Source: Diphasiastrum complanatum (taxonomy: Eukaryota > Streptophyta > Lycopodiopsida > Lycopodiales > Lycopodiaceae). Taken from it: DNA of 64,000 bases. The position numbers and the translations under genes are program-made. How positions within the stretch are numbered: position 1 is the stretch's first letter; each line of letters opens with the position of its first letter. Positions 37,614-46,803 of this stretch are shown piece after piece. The stretch covers positions 25,861,106-25,925,105 of the forward strand of contig CM055100.1 in NCBI GenBank assembly GCA_029204225.1, given 5' to 3'. A model generated the notes under the pieces. The model made no database searches. It saw only the letters and a program-made list of their open reading frames with translations, and was not told where the DNA came from.

Positions 37614-40600
37614 ATGGCTACAAATGGAGGCTACATGTTGGAAAGCAATGATAGGCTTACCTCCCTCAACTATTCTACTTGGAAAGTAAGGATGGAGTCT
37701 TTGCTTGAGATGAATGAGTTGATGGATATTGTTGTAGGTGTGGAGGAGAGACCTTTGGCACCTCAAGAACAATTGAGGTATGACAAGAGGGCAAAGAAAG
37801 CCCTTCACATGATCAAGATGAATGTGACAAATGAGCTTATCAAAGAGGTTGGTAAGTGCACATCATCTAGTGAAGCTTGGGAAGCCTTGAAGAAGGTTTA
37901 TGAATCCAAGTCTACTTCTAGAGTGTTGACTTTAAGAAGGCAAATCTTTTCTTGTATGCAAAAGAAGAGTGAGAATGGACATGCTTTTGTTTTGAGAGTT
38001 AAAGCATTGAATGATGAGTTAGCATGCATTAATGATGGCATAAATAATGAGGAGCTTGTTCAAGTGATTCTCAATGGCTTGTTGGATGATCATGCTAATC
38101 TTGTTCAAAGTTATGCTATCCAAAAATGTTTACCAAGTGTTGGAGACTTGCAAGAGGTCTTGTTGGCTGAAGAATTCAGGTTGCAAACAAGAGTGGGAGC
38201 ATCTTCTACATCTCAAGGAGGAGAAGAGGAGGCAATGTTCTCTAAAGGCAAGTTCAAGGGCAAAGGTAAAAGCAATTGGTCTAAAGGGCAAGACCAAGGT
38301 GAGCACTCTACTTTTGGCAAAAAGAAGGATAGATCTAAGCTAAAATGTTTCTATTGTGGAGTCAAAGGGCATTTTGCTAGTGATTGTTTTAAGAAAAAGA
38401 GGGATCAAGGGGAAAAGCAAACCAATCTAACTATTGATGAGGGTGGGGATGAGCTTCTTTCAAATGATGCTTTTGTTATGTCATCTTGCTTGTTGGCTAA
38501 TCATGGAGACATTGATCCTTGGTGGATTGATAGTGGAGCCACTTCTCATATGACATATCATAAAGAGTATTTTTCATCTTTAATGGCATTTGATGGTGAT
38601 AGGAAGGTAATCTATACCGCAAATGATGGTGAGTGTGCAATCAAGGGGATTGGCACAATTCCTATTTCACTTTCTACAAATAGGAATATAGAATTGAAAG
38701 ATGTTTTGCTCATTCCATCCATTACCAAGAACTTACTTAGTGTAAGCCAAATGCTTGACAAAGGATTCAAAGTTGAGTTTGATGGTGATGCTTGCTTGAT
38801 CAAAAAGGGGTGTAGTATCATTGCAAAAGGGAAAAGGCAAGGGAAATTGTTCAAGCTTGATGCATGTGTTGTTGCTAACCAAGTTGGATGCATGGCAAAT
38901 GAACAAATGTCAATTCAAGAGGTATGGCATAAAAGGATGGGACATCTCAACTACAAGGCCTTGGAGGTAATAGCCAAAAAGGAGGTAGTAAGGGGACTTC
39001 CCAAGTCTCTTACTTGCTTGAATCATGTTTGTGAAGAATGTGCTTTGTCTAAATCACATAGATTGCCATATACTAGATCTATATCTAGATCTAAGATGCC
39101 TTTTTCTCTCTTGCATTCGGATATTCATGGTGTTACTACAATTAGCAATGGAGGTGCTAAGATGTATGTAACTTTCATTGATGATTTTAGTAGATTTTGT
39201 TGGGTTTATCTACTAAAGAGCAAGGATGAGGTGTTTGATGTGTTTGTCAAGTTCAAAGTTGCTATTGAGACTCAATTTACAACCAAAATCAAATGCTTGA
39301 GGAGCGACAATGGTGGTGAATACATTTCTAACAAATTCAAAGCCTTTTGTGATGAGCATGGGATCAAGAGGGAGTACACATGTCCAAGAACACCACAACA
39401 AAATGGAGTGGCCGAGAGGAAGAATAGAACCTTGTGTGAGAGTGCAAAGGCAATGAGATTGAATGCTAATCTTCCTAAACCTTTTTGGAGTGATGCTTTG
39501 TTGTGTGCAAATTTCCTATGCAATAGATGGCCAAGTGTTGTATTGGAAGGAAAAACCCCTTTTGAAGCTTTGTTTGGTACGAAGCCTAATGTCAAGTTTC
39601 TAAGAACTTTTGGATGCATTTGCTACTTCAACATTACTCTTGATGATAGAACTAAGGAGGATCCATCTTTAAGAAAGGGCATTTTTGTTGGTTATAGTGA
39701 AGTAAGCAAAGCATATAGGATTTATGTTCCTTCAATCAAGAAAGTGTTCACAAGTAGGGATGTCATTTTTGATGAAAGTAACATTCCAAAAGTTGTTTCA
39801 AGTGATGATGGTGTTGTTGCAACTAATGTGCTTGATGACAATGGAGTTGATGACACATTGGATGTGGATGTTGAAGAAGCCTCTTCAAGTCAAATTCCAA
39901 GGAGAACTCCAAGGCATAAAGTGAAACCCTCAAGGCTCACTTATGATGGCAAAGGTAAGCAAGTGGTGGATGGATCCAACTATGCTTTCCTAACTTCTTT
40001 TGATGTACCTTCATGTGTAGATGAAGCAAGGCAAAAAGAGGAATGGATCCAAGCAATGGATCTTGAGTTTGAAGCACTTATGAAGAACAACACATGGAGA
40101 TTGGTGGAGCTTCCAAAGGGCAAAAGTGCAATTGGATGCAAATGGATCTTCAAGGTAAAGACAAATCAAGATGGATCTATCAACAAGTTCAAGGCAAGGT
40201 TGGTGGCTAAAGGTTATGCTCAAGAGCATGGCATTGACTATGAGGAAACCTTTGCACCCGTGGCAAAGATGGTGAGCATAAGAGTAATCATTTCCCTTGC
40301 AACTCTTTATGGATGGGATCTTTGGCAATTAGACATTTCTAATGCTTTCTTGAATGGTGATCTTGAAGAGGAAGTCTACATGGAGCAACCCGAGAGCTAT
40401 GTTTCTCATAGCAAGCCTAATCATGTGTGTTTTCTACAAAAAAGTTTGTATGGTCTTAAGCAAGCACCAAGGAGTTGGTATGCTAGGCTTAACTCTTTTC
40501 TACTTTCTCAAAACTTCACTATGAGTGAGTATGATCATTCACTTTACTTTAGAATTAGTGCTAATGATGTTACAATCCTTCTAATTTATGTGGATGACAT

Positions 40601-41564
40601 TATTTTAAGTGGAGGGAACAAGGAAGATATAGAAGATATCAAGAAAGCACTAAAAAAGGAATTTGAAGTGCATGATCTTGGTCTTTTGAGCTATATCTTA
40701 GGAATAGAAGTAATTAGAACTTCTCAAATCACTTTTATTTCACAAGAGAAGTATGCTATTTCTATTCTCAATAGATTTCATATGGTAGATGCAAATCCTA
40801 TTGATACACCTATGGAATCACATGTAAAGCTAACTATAAGAGGTAATGAAAGATCCTTCGAGGACATTACTCTCTATAGGAAGCTAATAGGTTCTCTTAT
40901 ATATCTAACCATCACAAGACCTGATTTATCTTATTGTGTTGGTAGATTAAGCCAATTCATGCAAGATCCTAGCATAGAACATTGGAAACTAGGAAAGAGG
41001 ATCTTGAGATACATCTCGGGAACAAAAGATTTTGGCATTGTTTATAGAGGCTCATCACCTAACTTATTTGGTTTTTCAGATTCAGATTTTGCAGGAGACC
41101 TTATGGATAGAAAATCCATAAATGCACATGCTATTTTCATAGGTGATGGAGCTATCTCATGGATGTCGAAGAAACAAGCAACTATATCACTTTCTTCTAG
41201 TGAGGCCGAGTACAAAGCTTTGACATCATGCACAAAGGAGATGGTGTGGATCAAGAGGATGATTATGGAGCTTCATTTGCTGGATTTTTCAGAGAGTCCA
41301 ATCATCTTTTGTGACAACCTTTCAGCCCAAAGTCTAGCAAGCAATCCGGTTTTCCATGCAAGGAGCAAACATATCGAGGTGGCTTACCATTTTGTGAGAG
41401 AACAAGTGTTGGCAAAAGAGATCAAGCTTGAACATGTCCCATCAAAGGAATGTGTGGCTGATATCTTTACCAAAGCATTGGGAAAGGACTTATTTTTCAA
41501 GCATAGAACAAGTCTTGGTGTACTTTCTAAATCTATGCTAAAACTAGTTGAAGAGGGAGTATGA
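37614..41564 (+). CDS. Copia Gag-Pol polyprotein, full length (1316 aa)
   Basis: The frame is the self-contained Gag-Pol of a Ty1/copia retrotransposon. Domains with rough residues: capsid (10-200, LNYSTWKVRMESL, EAWEALKKVYESK); zinc knuckle C245, C248, H253, C258 (CFYCGVKGHFASDC); protease D306 in IDSGATSHM; pre-integrase zinc site (VWHKRMGHLN, CEECALSKSH); integrase triad D503 (HSDIHG), D565 (RSDNGGEY), E601 (VAERKNR) with the correct 35-residue spacing; reverse transcriptase D907 (QLDISNAFLNG) and D994/D995 (LLIYVDDIIL); RNase H with FSDSDFAGD, SSSEAEYKAL and IFCDNLSAQ. No stop or frameshift occurs. The start is the ATG after AACATGG at 37614. The last codons (LVEEGV) are the purine tract, and the stop TGA is bases 3-5 of the LTR. 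Confidence 0.97.
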   Translation: MATNGGYMLESNDRLTSLNYSTWKVRMESLLEMNELMDIVVGVEERPLAPQEQLRYDKRAKKALHMIKMNVTNELIKEVGKCTSSSEAWEALKKVYESKSTSRVLTLRRQIFSCMQKKSENGHAFVLRVKALNDELACINDGINNEELVQVILNGLLDDHANLVQSYAIQKCLPSVGDLQEVLLAEEFRLQTRVGASSTSQGGEEEAMFSKGKFKGKGKSNWSKGQDQGEHSTFGKKKDRSKLKCFYCGVKGHFASDCFKKKRDQGEKQTNLTIDEGGDELLSNDAFVMSSCLLANHGDIDPWWIDSGATSHMTYHKEYFSSLMAFDGDRKVIYTANDGECAIKGIGTIPISLSTNRNIELKDVLLIPSITKNLLSVSQMLDKGFKVEFDGDACLIKKGCSIIAKGKRQGKLFKLDACVVANQVGCMANEQMSIQEVWHKRMGHLNYKALEVIAKKEVVRGLPKSLTCLNHVCEECALSKSHRLPYTRSISRSKMPFSLLHSDIHGVTTISNGGAKMYVTFIDDFSRFCWVYLLKSKDEVFDVFVKFKVAIETQFTTKIKCLRSDNGGEYISNKFKAFCDEHGIKREYTCPRTPQQNGVAERKNRTLCESAKAMRLNANLPKPFWSDALLCANFLCNRWPSVVLEGKTPFEALFGTKPNVKFLRTFGCICYFNITLDDRTKEDPSLRKGIFVGYSEVSKAYRIYVPSIKKVFTSRDVIFDESNIPKVVSSDDGVVATNVLDDNGVDDTLDVDVEEASSSQIPRRTPRHKVKPSRLTYDGKGKQVVDGSNYAFLTSFDVPSCVDEARQKEEWIQAMDLEFEALMKNNTWRLVELPKGKSAIGCKWIFKVKTNQDGSINKFKARLVAKGYAQEHGIDYEETFAPVAKMVSIRVIISLATLYGWDLWQLDISNAFLNGDLEEEVYMEQPESYVSHSKPNHVCFLQKSLYGLKQAPRSWYARLNSFLLSQNFTMSEYDHSLYFRISANDVTILLIYVDDIILSGGNKEDIEDIKKALKKEFEVHDLGLLSYILGIEVIRTSQITFISQEKYAISILNRFHMVDANPIDTPMESHVKLTIRGNERSFEDITLYRKLIGSLIYLTITRPDLSYCVGRLSQFMQDPSIEHWKLGKRILRYISGTKDFGIVYRGSSPNLFGFSDSDFAGDLMDRKSINAHAIFIGDGAISWMSKKQATISLSSSEAEYKALTSCTKEMVWIKRMIMELHLLDFSESPIIFCDNLSAQSLASNPVFHARSKHIEVAYHFVREQVLAKEIKLEHVPSKECVADIFTKALGKDLFFKHRTSLGVLSKSMLKLVEEGV

Positions 41565-42212
41565 AAAATTGTCAACTAGTAGTATTTTCCTAACTTGAGA
41601 TTTTGTAGGCCTATGGCCAAATAAAAGTTAGAGATAGGTTCATACATGTATGTAGAGGCCCAAAGTATGTGTACACTACTTTTGAGGTCACATTAATTAG
41701 AGGAGGTCGAGTGTGGAGCTCTTCTATTGGCTCATAATTTGGTGCATTCCTATTTGACCAAATTTCTAGGTATATGGGTGAATCCTATTGGACCCCAATT
41801 TTAGCCTATCATAAGACAAGTGGCCAAGAGGCACTATGGCTGCTATAAATAGCCATCTCCACGAGTATGTACACATCTCATTTTCATTCTATTGAATGAA
41901 TGTTATGCTCTTTGAAGATCCATCTTCTTCTCTCTCACTTTTTTGTTCATATCTTGCATTCTAGCCACTAGAATTGTGATTTCTTTGTTGCTATGGCTTC
42001 ACACGTGTGAAATGCAGGTTGTAGGCTCTGAAGTACGGACAGGGACAGCAAGTTTCTGTTTGTGGAAGCTTATGATCAGATTTTGATGTTTAGTTGATGT
42101 TTAGTATGCTTAACATCACAATTTCTATCATTTTTTCAATCTAGATGTGCATAACTTCCATGGCCAAGATCTTTATGAAACTTTAGCATCTTTTGGATCT
42201 GAGTTTTTCACA
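41560..42212 (+). repeat. 3' LTR of copia F
   Basis: It is identical by eye to the 5' LTR and provides the polyprotein stop codon. The TATA box copy is at 41844-41852 and the CACACGTGTG palindrome at 42000-42009. Confidence 0.96.
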
Positions 42213-43826
42213 TACTTCTCATCCCAAGGTATGCTCACGCCAAAGCAAATGCGATGGCAAAACTTTCTCTCAAAATTCAATATAGACATTGTACACACGG
42301 CGGGAAAGAACAATGTGGTGGCGGACGCACTAAGTAGACAAGAACAGTTGATGGCAACGGTGACAACTCAGGTGACTAGCCTACTCCAAGAAATCAAAGA
42401 AAATTATGGTGCAGATGCGTTGGCGAAGGAGTTAATGATCGAATTCCAACTGGGAAAGCCTCATAAACATTTCACTTGAAAAGATCAAATGGTTGTTTAT
42501 AAACAACGCAGAGTATATGTCCCAGACAACATCAACCTGAGGAAGAAAGTCTTGCGAGAACATCATGACGTACTAGCCGCCGGACATCCAGGGGTGAATC
42601 GCATGTATGAACTTCTCAAAAGAGGCTTCTATTGTCCAGGTATGTGGGCAGACGTTGAATCCTATGTGCAAACATGCCCGACATGTCAACAAGTAAAGGT
42701 GGAACCGCTAGCTCCAGCAGGACTACTCCAACCATTACCACTACCAGCATACCCATGGGATTCAGTGAGCATGGATTTTATTGTTCAACTACCACGGTGC
42801 CAAGGCTTTGACTCAATTTATGTGGTGGTTGACCGCTTTTCAAAGCAAGTTCATCTGGTACCAACTAAAAGTTCAGTGACAGCTGAAGAAGTGGCAAGGT
42901 TATTTTTCAAATGTGTCTTCAAATACCACGGCCAACCTAGAACGATTATTTCTGACCGAGACACCAAGTTCGTCGGAAAGTTTTGGACTTGTCTATTTCA
43001 CCTCGTGGAAACTGGATTGAATTTCAGCACTGCATATCACCCTCAGACAGATGGGCAAACGAAATGAGTCAATCGACAGATTGAACAATATTTACGAAAT
43101 TATGTCACTTGGGACCAATCCGATTGGGTCAACTACTTGGATATTCTTGAGTTTGCACATAACAACCAAGTGAACAGATCTACTGGAAGGGCACCCTTCG
43201 AGATAAGCAATGGTCGGCTACCGATTTTTCCAAGCTCTTTTCTTATAGACGTGCAAGAAACTCCAGTACCCACTGTGGAGGAATTCATTAATGAGTGGCA
43301 CACAAAGTTGACAAAGGTGAAGTCATTTTTAGAGCAGTCCCAAAGAAGTATGGCAGCTGACGTAAACCCACATCGACGAGAACTGGAATTTGAGAAAGGT
43401 GATCAAGTGTGGCTAAACACAAAGAACATTGCGTTACCAAAAGGTTTCTCTCATAAGTTTGTTTGACCTTATGCGGGGCCATGTTATGTCACCAAGAAGA
43501 TCAACCCAGTGGCTTACCGATTGGCGCTGCCATCCAGCTTGGATATACACAATGTGTTTCATATCTCATTACTCAAACGGTACAAACCAGATGAGCGATT
43601 TGATCGGCAACATGAACTCCGTCACCCACCAACGACACTTGATGATACGAAGGGACAACTTGTACCAGAACAAATATTGACACATAGAAAGCGAACTAGC
43701 GTTCAACGTGAATATCTAGTGAAGTGGCTACGGGCTCCACTCATTGAGGCTTCTTGGGAGTACAAAGACAAACTTAAGGAGGGAGCCCCGGAAGTACTGG
43801 CAGATTATCTGCAGAAAACGCAATAG

Positions 43827-44122
43827 CCGTTTTCCCAGATCGGCACACAAAGCACTACCTGGCGGCATGTCTCCTGTATGAACACTCATGGCCATTCTGA
43901 AGTTCAAGGAACTTCCAGGTATCTTTCTTAAGTTTGTCAATAAATCACTTGCAGCTTTAAACAAGTTTTATGTAAGTGAACTTTATCTACACTTTTCCTG
44001 TGCTACTGCCAATGTATTTTTTTAATCAAAGTTGTTAAGGCCGGTGAATTAAGCCTGTGCCATGCGTCCTAGGTCTAGTTTGGCCCTGATGAGGACATCA
44101 GCTTTTTCAAACGAGAGGAGGA
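43827..44122 (+). other. 3' non-coding end of gypsy E
   Basis: About 300 bases between the polyprotein end and the 3' LTR, ending in the purine tract. No gene is seen. Confidence 0.6.
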
Positions 44123-45030
44123 TGTTGTAAAGCTGACTCAGGTGCACCCAGCGTGCCCTATAAGACTCTAAGGGGTGACACTCCCTAAGGTCCCAGAGCA
44201 AGTTAGAACATCAAGGACTGAGCCTCCGACCTGTGGTGAGCCAGTCAAGTAGTCACAAGTCATGAGCTAGCTCTGGAGCTCGAGTCATGGCCTAGTCAGG
44301 ACGCAAGTTGATTCTGTCGTCGGGACGGCTCCCGGGACCCATGTTTGGGAGCCAGACTGATTCTGCCAGGCTTAATCAACAAAATAAAAACTAAGTCCTA
44401 AAAAGCATGATTTACCAGAAAGCACTATATTTCAGGACAGAGGGGGTGCACCGAATCACAGCAGAACTATAGGGGGAGTCCGGCAGACAGAAACTTGGGC
44501 AGCTCAACCAGCATCAGGAATCCAGTCGCCAGGTCTCAGCTCCCTCTATCAGCACGAGCCAGGCACAATGCCCAGCACGTGTTGGTGGCCCCGAGACCGG
44601 TCAGTCTATGTATGAATGTAACCTCTTTCAGATCTAATAAAGTTGATCCTTGGGGATGATTACCATTTCGGTTTCGCCTCCGGGACTGGTCCAAGTGGAA
44701 AGACCCTTACTACAACCTTTTTGTGTCGTCGGCGCCTAAGAGTCCACGTCACCGACGTGTGGCTTGCCGCTATGCCAATTGGTCAGTTTGGCAACCACTA
44801 TGCCTTGGGTTTCATGTGTGGCTATGTCTTTGCCTTTGGTTACCTTTTGGGGGACGGATTCTGAGTTGGCTTTTGGGTTGGTTGTTCTAATTTTCTTAAG
44901 TTTGAATGGTTAAGCTTGTTACGTTTCTGAGTTGGCTTTTACGTAAGTGCATGATGGATGAATGTTAGACTTAAGCGCGTGTTGAGAAAACCGCTCAAGT
45001 CCCAATGCCCTTTGAGGCGCCGGCGCAACA
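44123..45030 (+). repeat. 3' LTR of gypsy E
   Basis: It is 908 bp, beginning TGTTGTAAAG after AGAGGAGGA and ending GCGCAACA, followed by the duplication AGCAA. It differs from the 5' LTR at a few percent of positions, mostly transitions. It is therefore older than copia F nested inside the element. Confidence 0.93.
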
Positions 45031-45670
45031 AGCAATGTGTTTCATCCTGGAATGAAAAACTGGATCATTCGTCAGATGAATGGCGGATGTATTATCCATG
45101 AACAATAGTAGTGGCTCGTTGGAGTTCTCTCCCAGTCCGTCAAGGAACTGCTTGAGCCATGTAAGCTCGTTCGCCATCTTGGCTGTTGCAACATACTTTG
45201 TTTCACAAGAGATTACGCAGTTATGGTCTGCTTCCTACTTATCCATATCACAACTACTCTGGTTGCTATTGTGCATCCTCCTGAGACGCTCTTGCAGTCA
45301 TCTTTCAGGGATGCCCAGCTTGCATCGATGTAGAATTTGATCTGGAATCCTTCATGCTGAGAGAAATATAGCCCATAACCCTTCGTCTGTTGAAGATATT
45401 GCAGAATCCTTTTGGCTATCTTCTAGTGCATAGGGCCTGAATTGATGTTAAACTGGCTCATTTTGAAAAATACGTAGGCAATGTCAGGGCATGTATTATC
45501 TGCCAAGTACATGAGTGATCCGATCAACCTCCTCTGCTTATTTCACAGAGAACAATAGGAACTTGAAAAGGATGGAGGGCAACTATTCTCAAAGCACAAC
45601 GTTCTGCATGGCTTCATGTTATCAGAACCGAAATTCACACAATACAATTTTTGAGTGTTGTTTGTTTCCC
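45031..45670 (-). pseudogene. M0 reverse transcriptase end and RNase H
   Basis: Minus-strand blocks, from high to low coordinates: NMKPCRT, RRLIGSLMYLADNTCPDIAY, KRILQYLQQTKGYGLYF, IDASWASLKDD, ANELTWLKQFLDGL and LFMDNTSAIHLTNDPVFHSR. Frames shift repeatedly, near 45430 and 45200. The sequence continues across the gypsy E insertion to 32912. The upstream catalytic polymerase motifs are missing, so M0 was already internally deleted. Confidence 0.8.
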
Positions 45671-45975
45671 AGATCAACATGTTGACGCAAGAGAGGTGTT
45701 CTCTCTCATAAGTAATGACTAGCTACTGCTAATCTATCAACTCACTCCCGAGCTATCTTGAACTCTTACAGTTCTGTGTATTCTGTATATCTCCTTCGTT
45801 GATCCTTTATGTGATCAATCCAAGGTTCTGATTAAATTAAAAGATCTAATAAAAAGAAAATGCATCAGCCTTAAACAAAACTGATTCTGGTTTTCTGTCA
45901 TTGTCCTCCATGCATTAGCTGCTTCCTGTCCGTTGCACAGTGCCTTCACGCTACATACCTTCGCGTTTTCACTAA

Positions 45976-46560
45976 AGGACATTTTTCTGCGACTTTAAGA
46001 GCAGTGTCGCCTTTTCAAGGGTAGGTGTCGCTTTTTCAAGGGCAGGTGTCACCTTTTTAAGGGCAGCTGTTGCCTTTTCTCGAAAGGCGAAAAAGCCGAC
46101 TTTAGGCTAAAAACTTTTCTAAGGCATTTGGAGACAGTGTCGCTTTTTTCCGAAAGGTGAAAAACACAACAGTGTCGCTTTTTCTTGAAGGGCGAAAAAG
46201 CCAGCTTTAGGGCAGAAAAAAGTTCTAAGGCAAGTGTCACTTTTCTAAGGGTGAGTATCGGTTTCCTAAGGGCAAGTGTCACTTTTTCTCGAAAGGCGAA
46301 AAAGTTGACGGTATTCCTAAAACTTCTCTAAGGCATTTTAGCGACAATGTCGCCTTTTCCTGAAAGGCCAAAAACGTGACCATAAGGGTAGAAACCAGTT
46401 CTAAGGCTAGTGTCGCATTTCTAAGGGCAATAGTCGCTTTTCCCCAAAAGGTGAAAAACGTGACAGTAGGCCAGAAAACATTTCTAAGGCATTTAAGGAC
46501 AGTGTCGCCTTTTTTGCAAAAATGCAAAAAATGCGACAATGTCAAGAAAAGTTGCCAGAG
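45976..46560. repeat. Array of hairpin-forming GTGTCGC repeats
   Basis: About 13 imperfect copies of a 20-36-base motif run through this stretch. Short copies look like GTGTCGCTTTTTCAAGGG. Long copies add an inverted half, as in GCCTTTTCTCGAAAGGCGA, and form hairpins. Between them, TTCTAAGGCA recurs about every 100 bases, giving a higher-order repeat. The array lies within what should be the 5' LTR of minus-strand copia M0. Apparent open frames here are repeat artefacts. Confidence 0.75.
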
Positions 46561-46803
46561 TGATTTTTGAAGTGTTTTAGACCTAAGGATGAATTATTCT
46601 CATGACCCAAAAATGCGAATTGTGCGACGAAATAGTTCGAAAATGCAAACTATGCGAAATATAGTTCAAAATGCACAATTGCTAAAAACAGCAAAGGAAA
46701 AATGCTAAGGCTTTGAAAGATAGAAACTCTTAGTTTCTTCATACACAAGACGACAAAATTTAAAAATTGACAATAACATAAATATTCTTGTTGACAAATT
46801 TAA

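Larger units (their letters stand above)
36352..42212 (+). mobile_element. Intact young copia element (copia F)
   Basis: This 5861-bp element is complete. Two 653-bp LTRs show no difference by eye. The primer site is a perfect TGGTATCAGAGC at 37005. One polyprotein frame is uninterrupted, and the purine tract GAAGAGGGAG precedes the 3' LTR. It is flanked by the exact target duplication TACTT (36347-36351 and 42213-42217) in the RNase H of gypsy E. Termini are TATG and CACA, so the 5' end is TA instead of the usual TG. All parts needed for retrotransposition appear present, and identical LTRs imply a very recent insertion. Confidence 0.97.
34519..43826 (+). pseudogene. Gypsy E pol polyprotein, split and with stops
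   Basis: The first part is 34519 to about 36351. It holds protease (FMIDSGASHNYI), reverse transcriptase ([47 protein letters not shown]) and RNase H (IHTDTSNFTIGAVL, HEKEMVAVVQA). It is interrupted in FTDNVSLKYF by copia F and resumes at 42213. The second part ends RNase H (NVVADALSRQ), then has the integrase zinc site (HHDVLAAGHPG, CPTCQQVK), the core (SMDFIVQLPR, IISDRDTKF, HPQTDGQT) and a chromodomain (QREYLVKWLRAPLIEASWE, about 43700-43790). Stops such as TGA at 42477, 43066 and 43464 and TAG in RYFS-IDLR fit C-to-T decay. A frameshift lies near 35950. Confidence 0.9.
32913..45030 (+). mobile_element. Gypsy E, gag-less chromovirus, split by copia F
   Basis: The element runs from TGTTG at 32913 to CAACA at 45030 and is flanked by AGCAA at 32908-32912 and 45031-45035. 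LTRs are 910 and 908 bp and differ by a few percent by eye. The primer site TGGTATCAGAGCC starts at 33825, and the purine tract before the 3' LTR is ACGAGAGGAGGA. Without the 5.9-kb copia F insertion it is about 6.25 kb. No gag is found between the primer site and the protease. Confidence 0.93.
32689..46741 (-). mobile_element. Copia M0, minus strand, split by gypsy E
   Basis: The M0 pieces are 32689-32912 and 45031-46741. The RNase H frame runs continuously if 32913-45030 is removed (DPVFHSRMKHI then AIRDHLIRNLVEK), and AGCAA is repeated at both edges. Read on the minus strand, an LTR starts TGAAGAAA at 46741. The same 48 bases recur at 32736-32689, where the 3' LTR is cut off. The 5' LTR carries an array of hairpin repeats. 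Most of gag, protease, integrase and polymerase is missing between the LTR and about 45670. Confidence 0.8.

Noticed and set aside
46049-46545. Two minus-strand frames repeating TLALRKxTLALEL and AFSPFEKK
   Set aside because: They are translations of the hairpin repeat array rather than a repeat protein.
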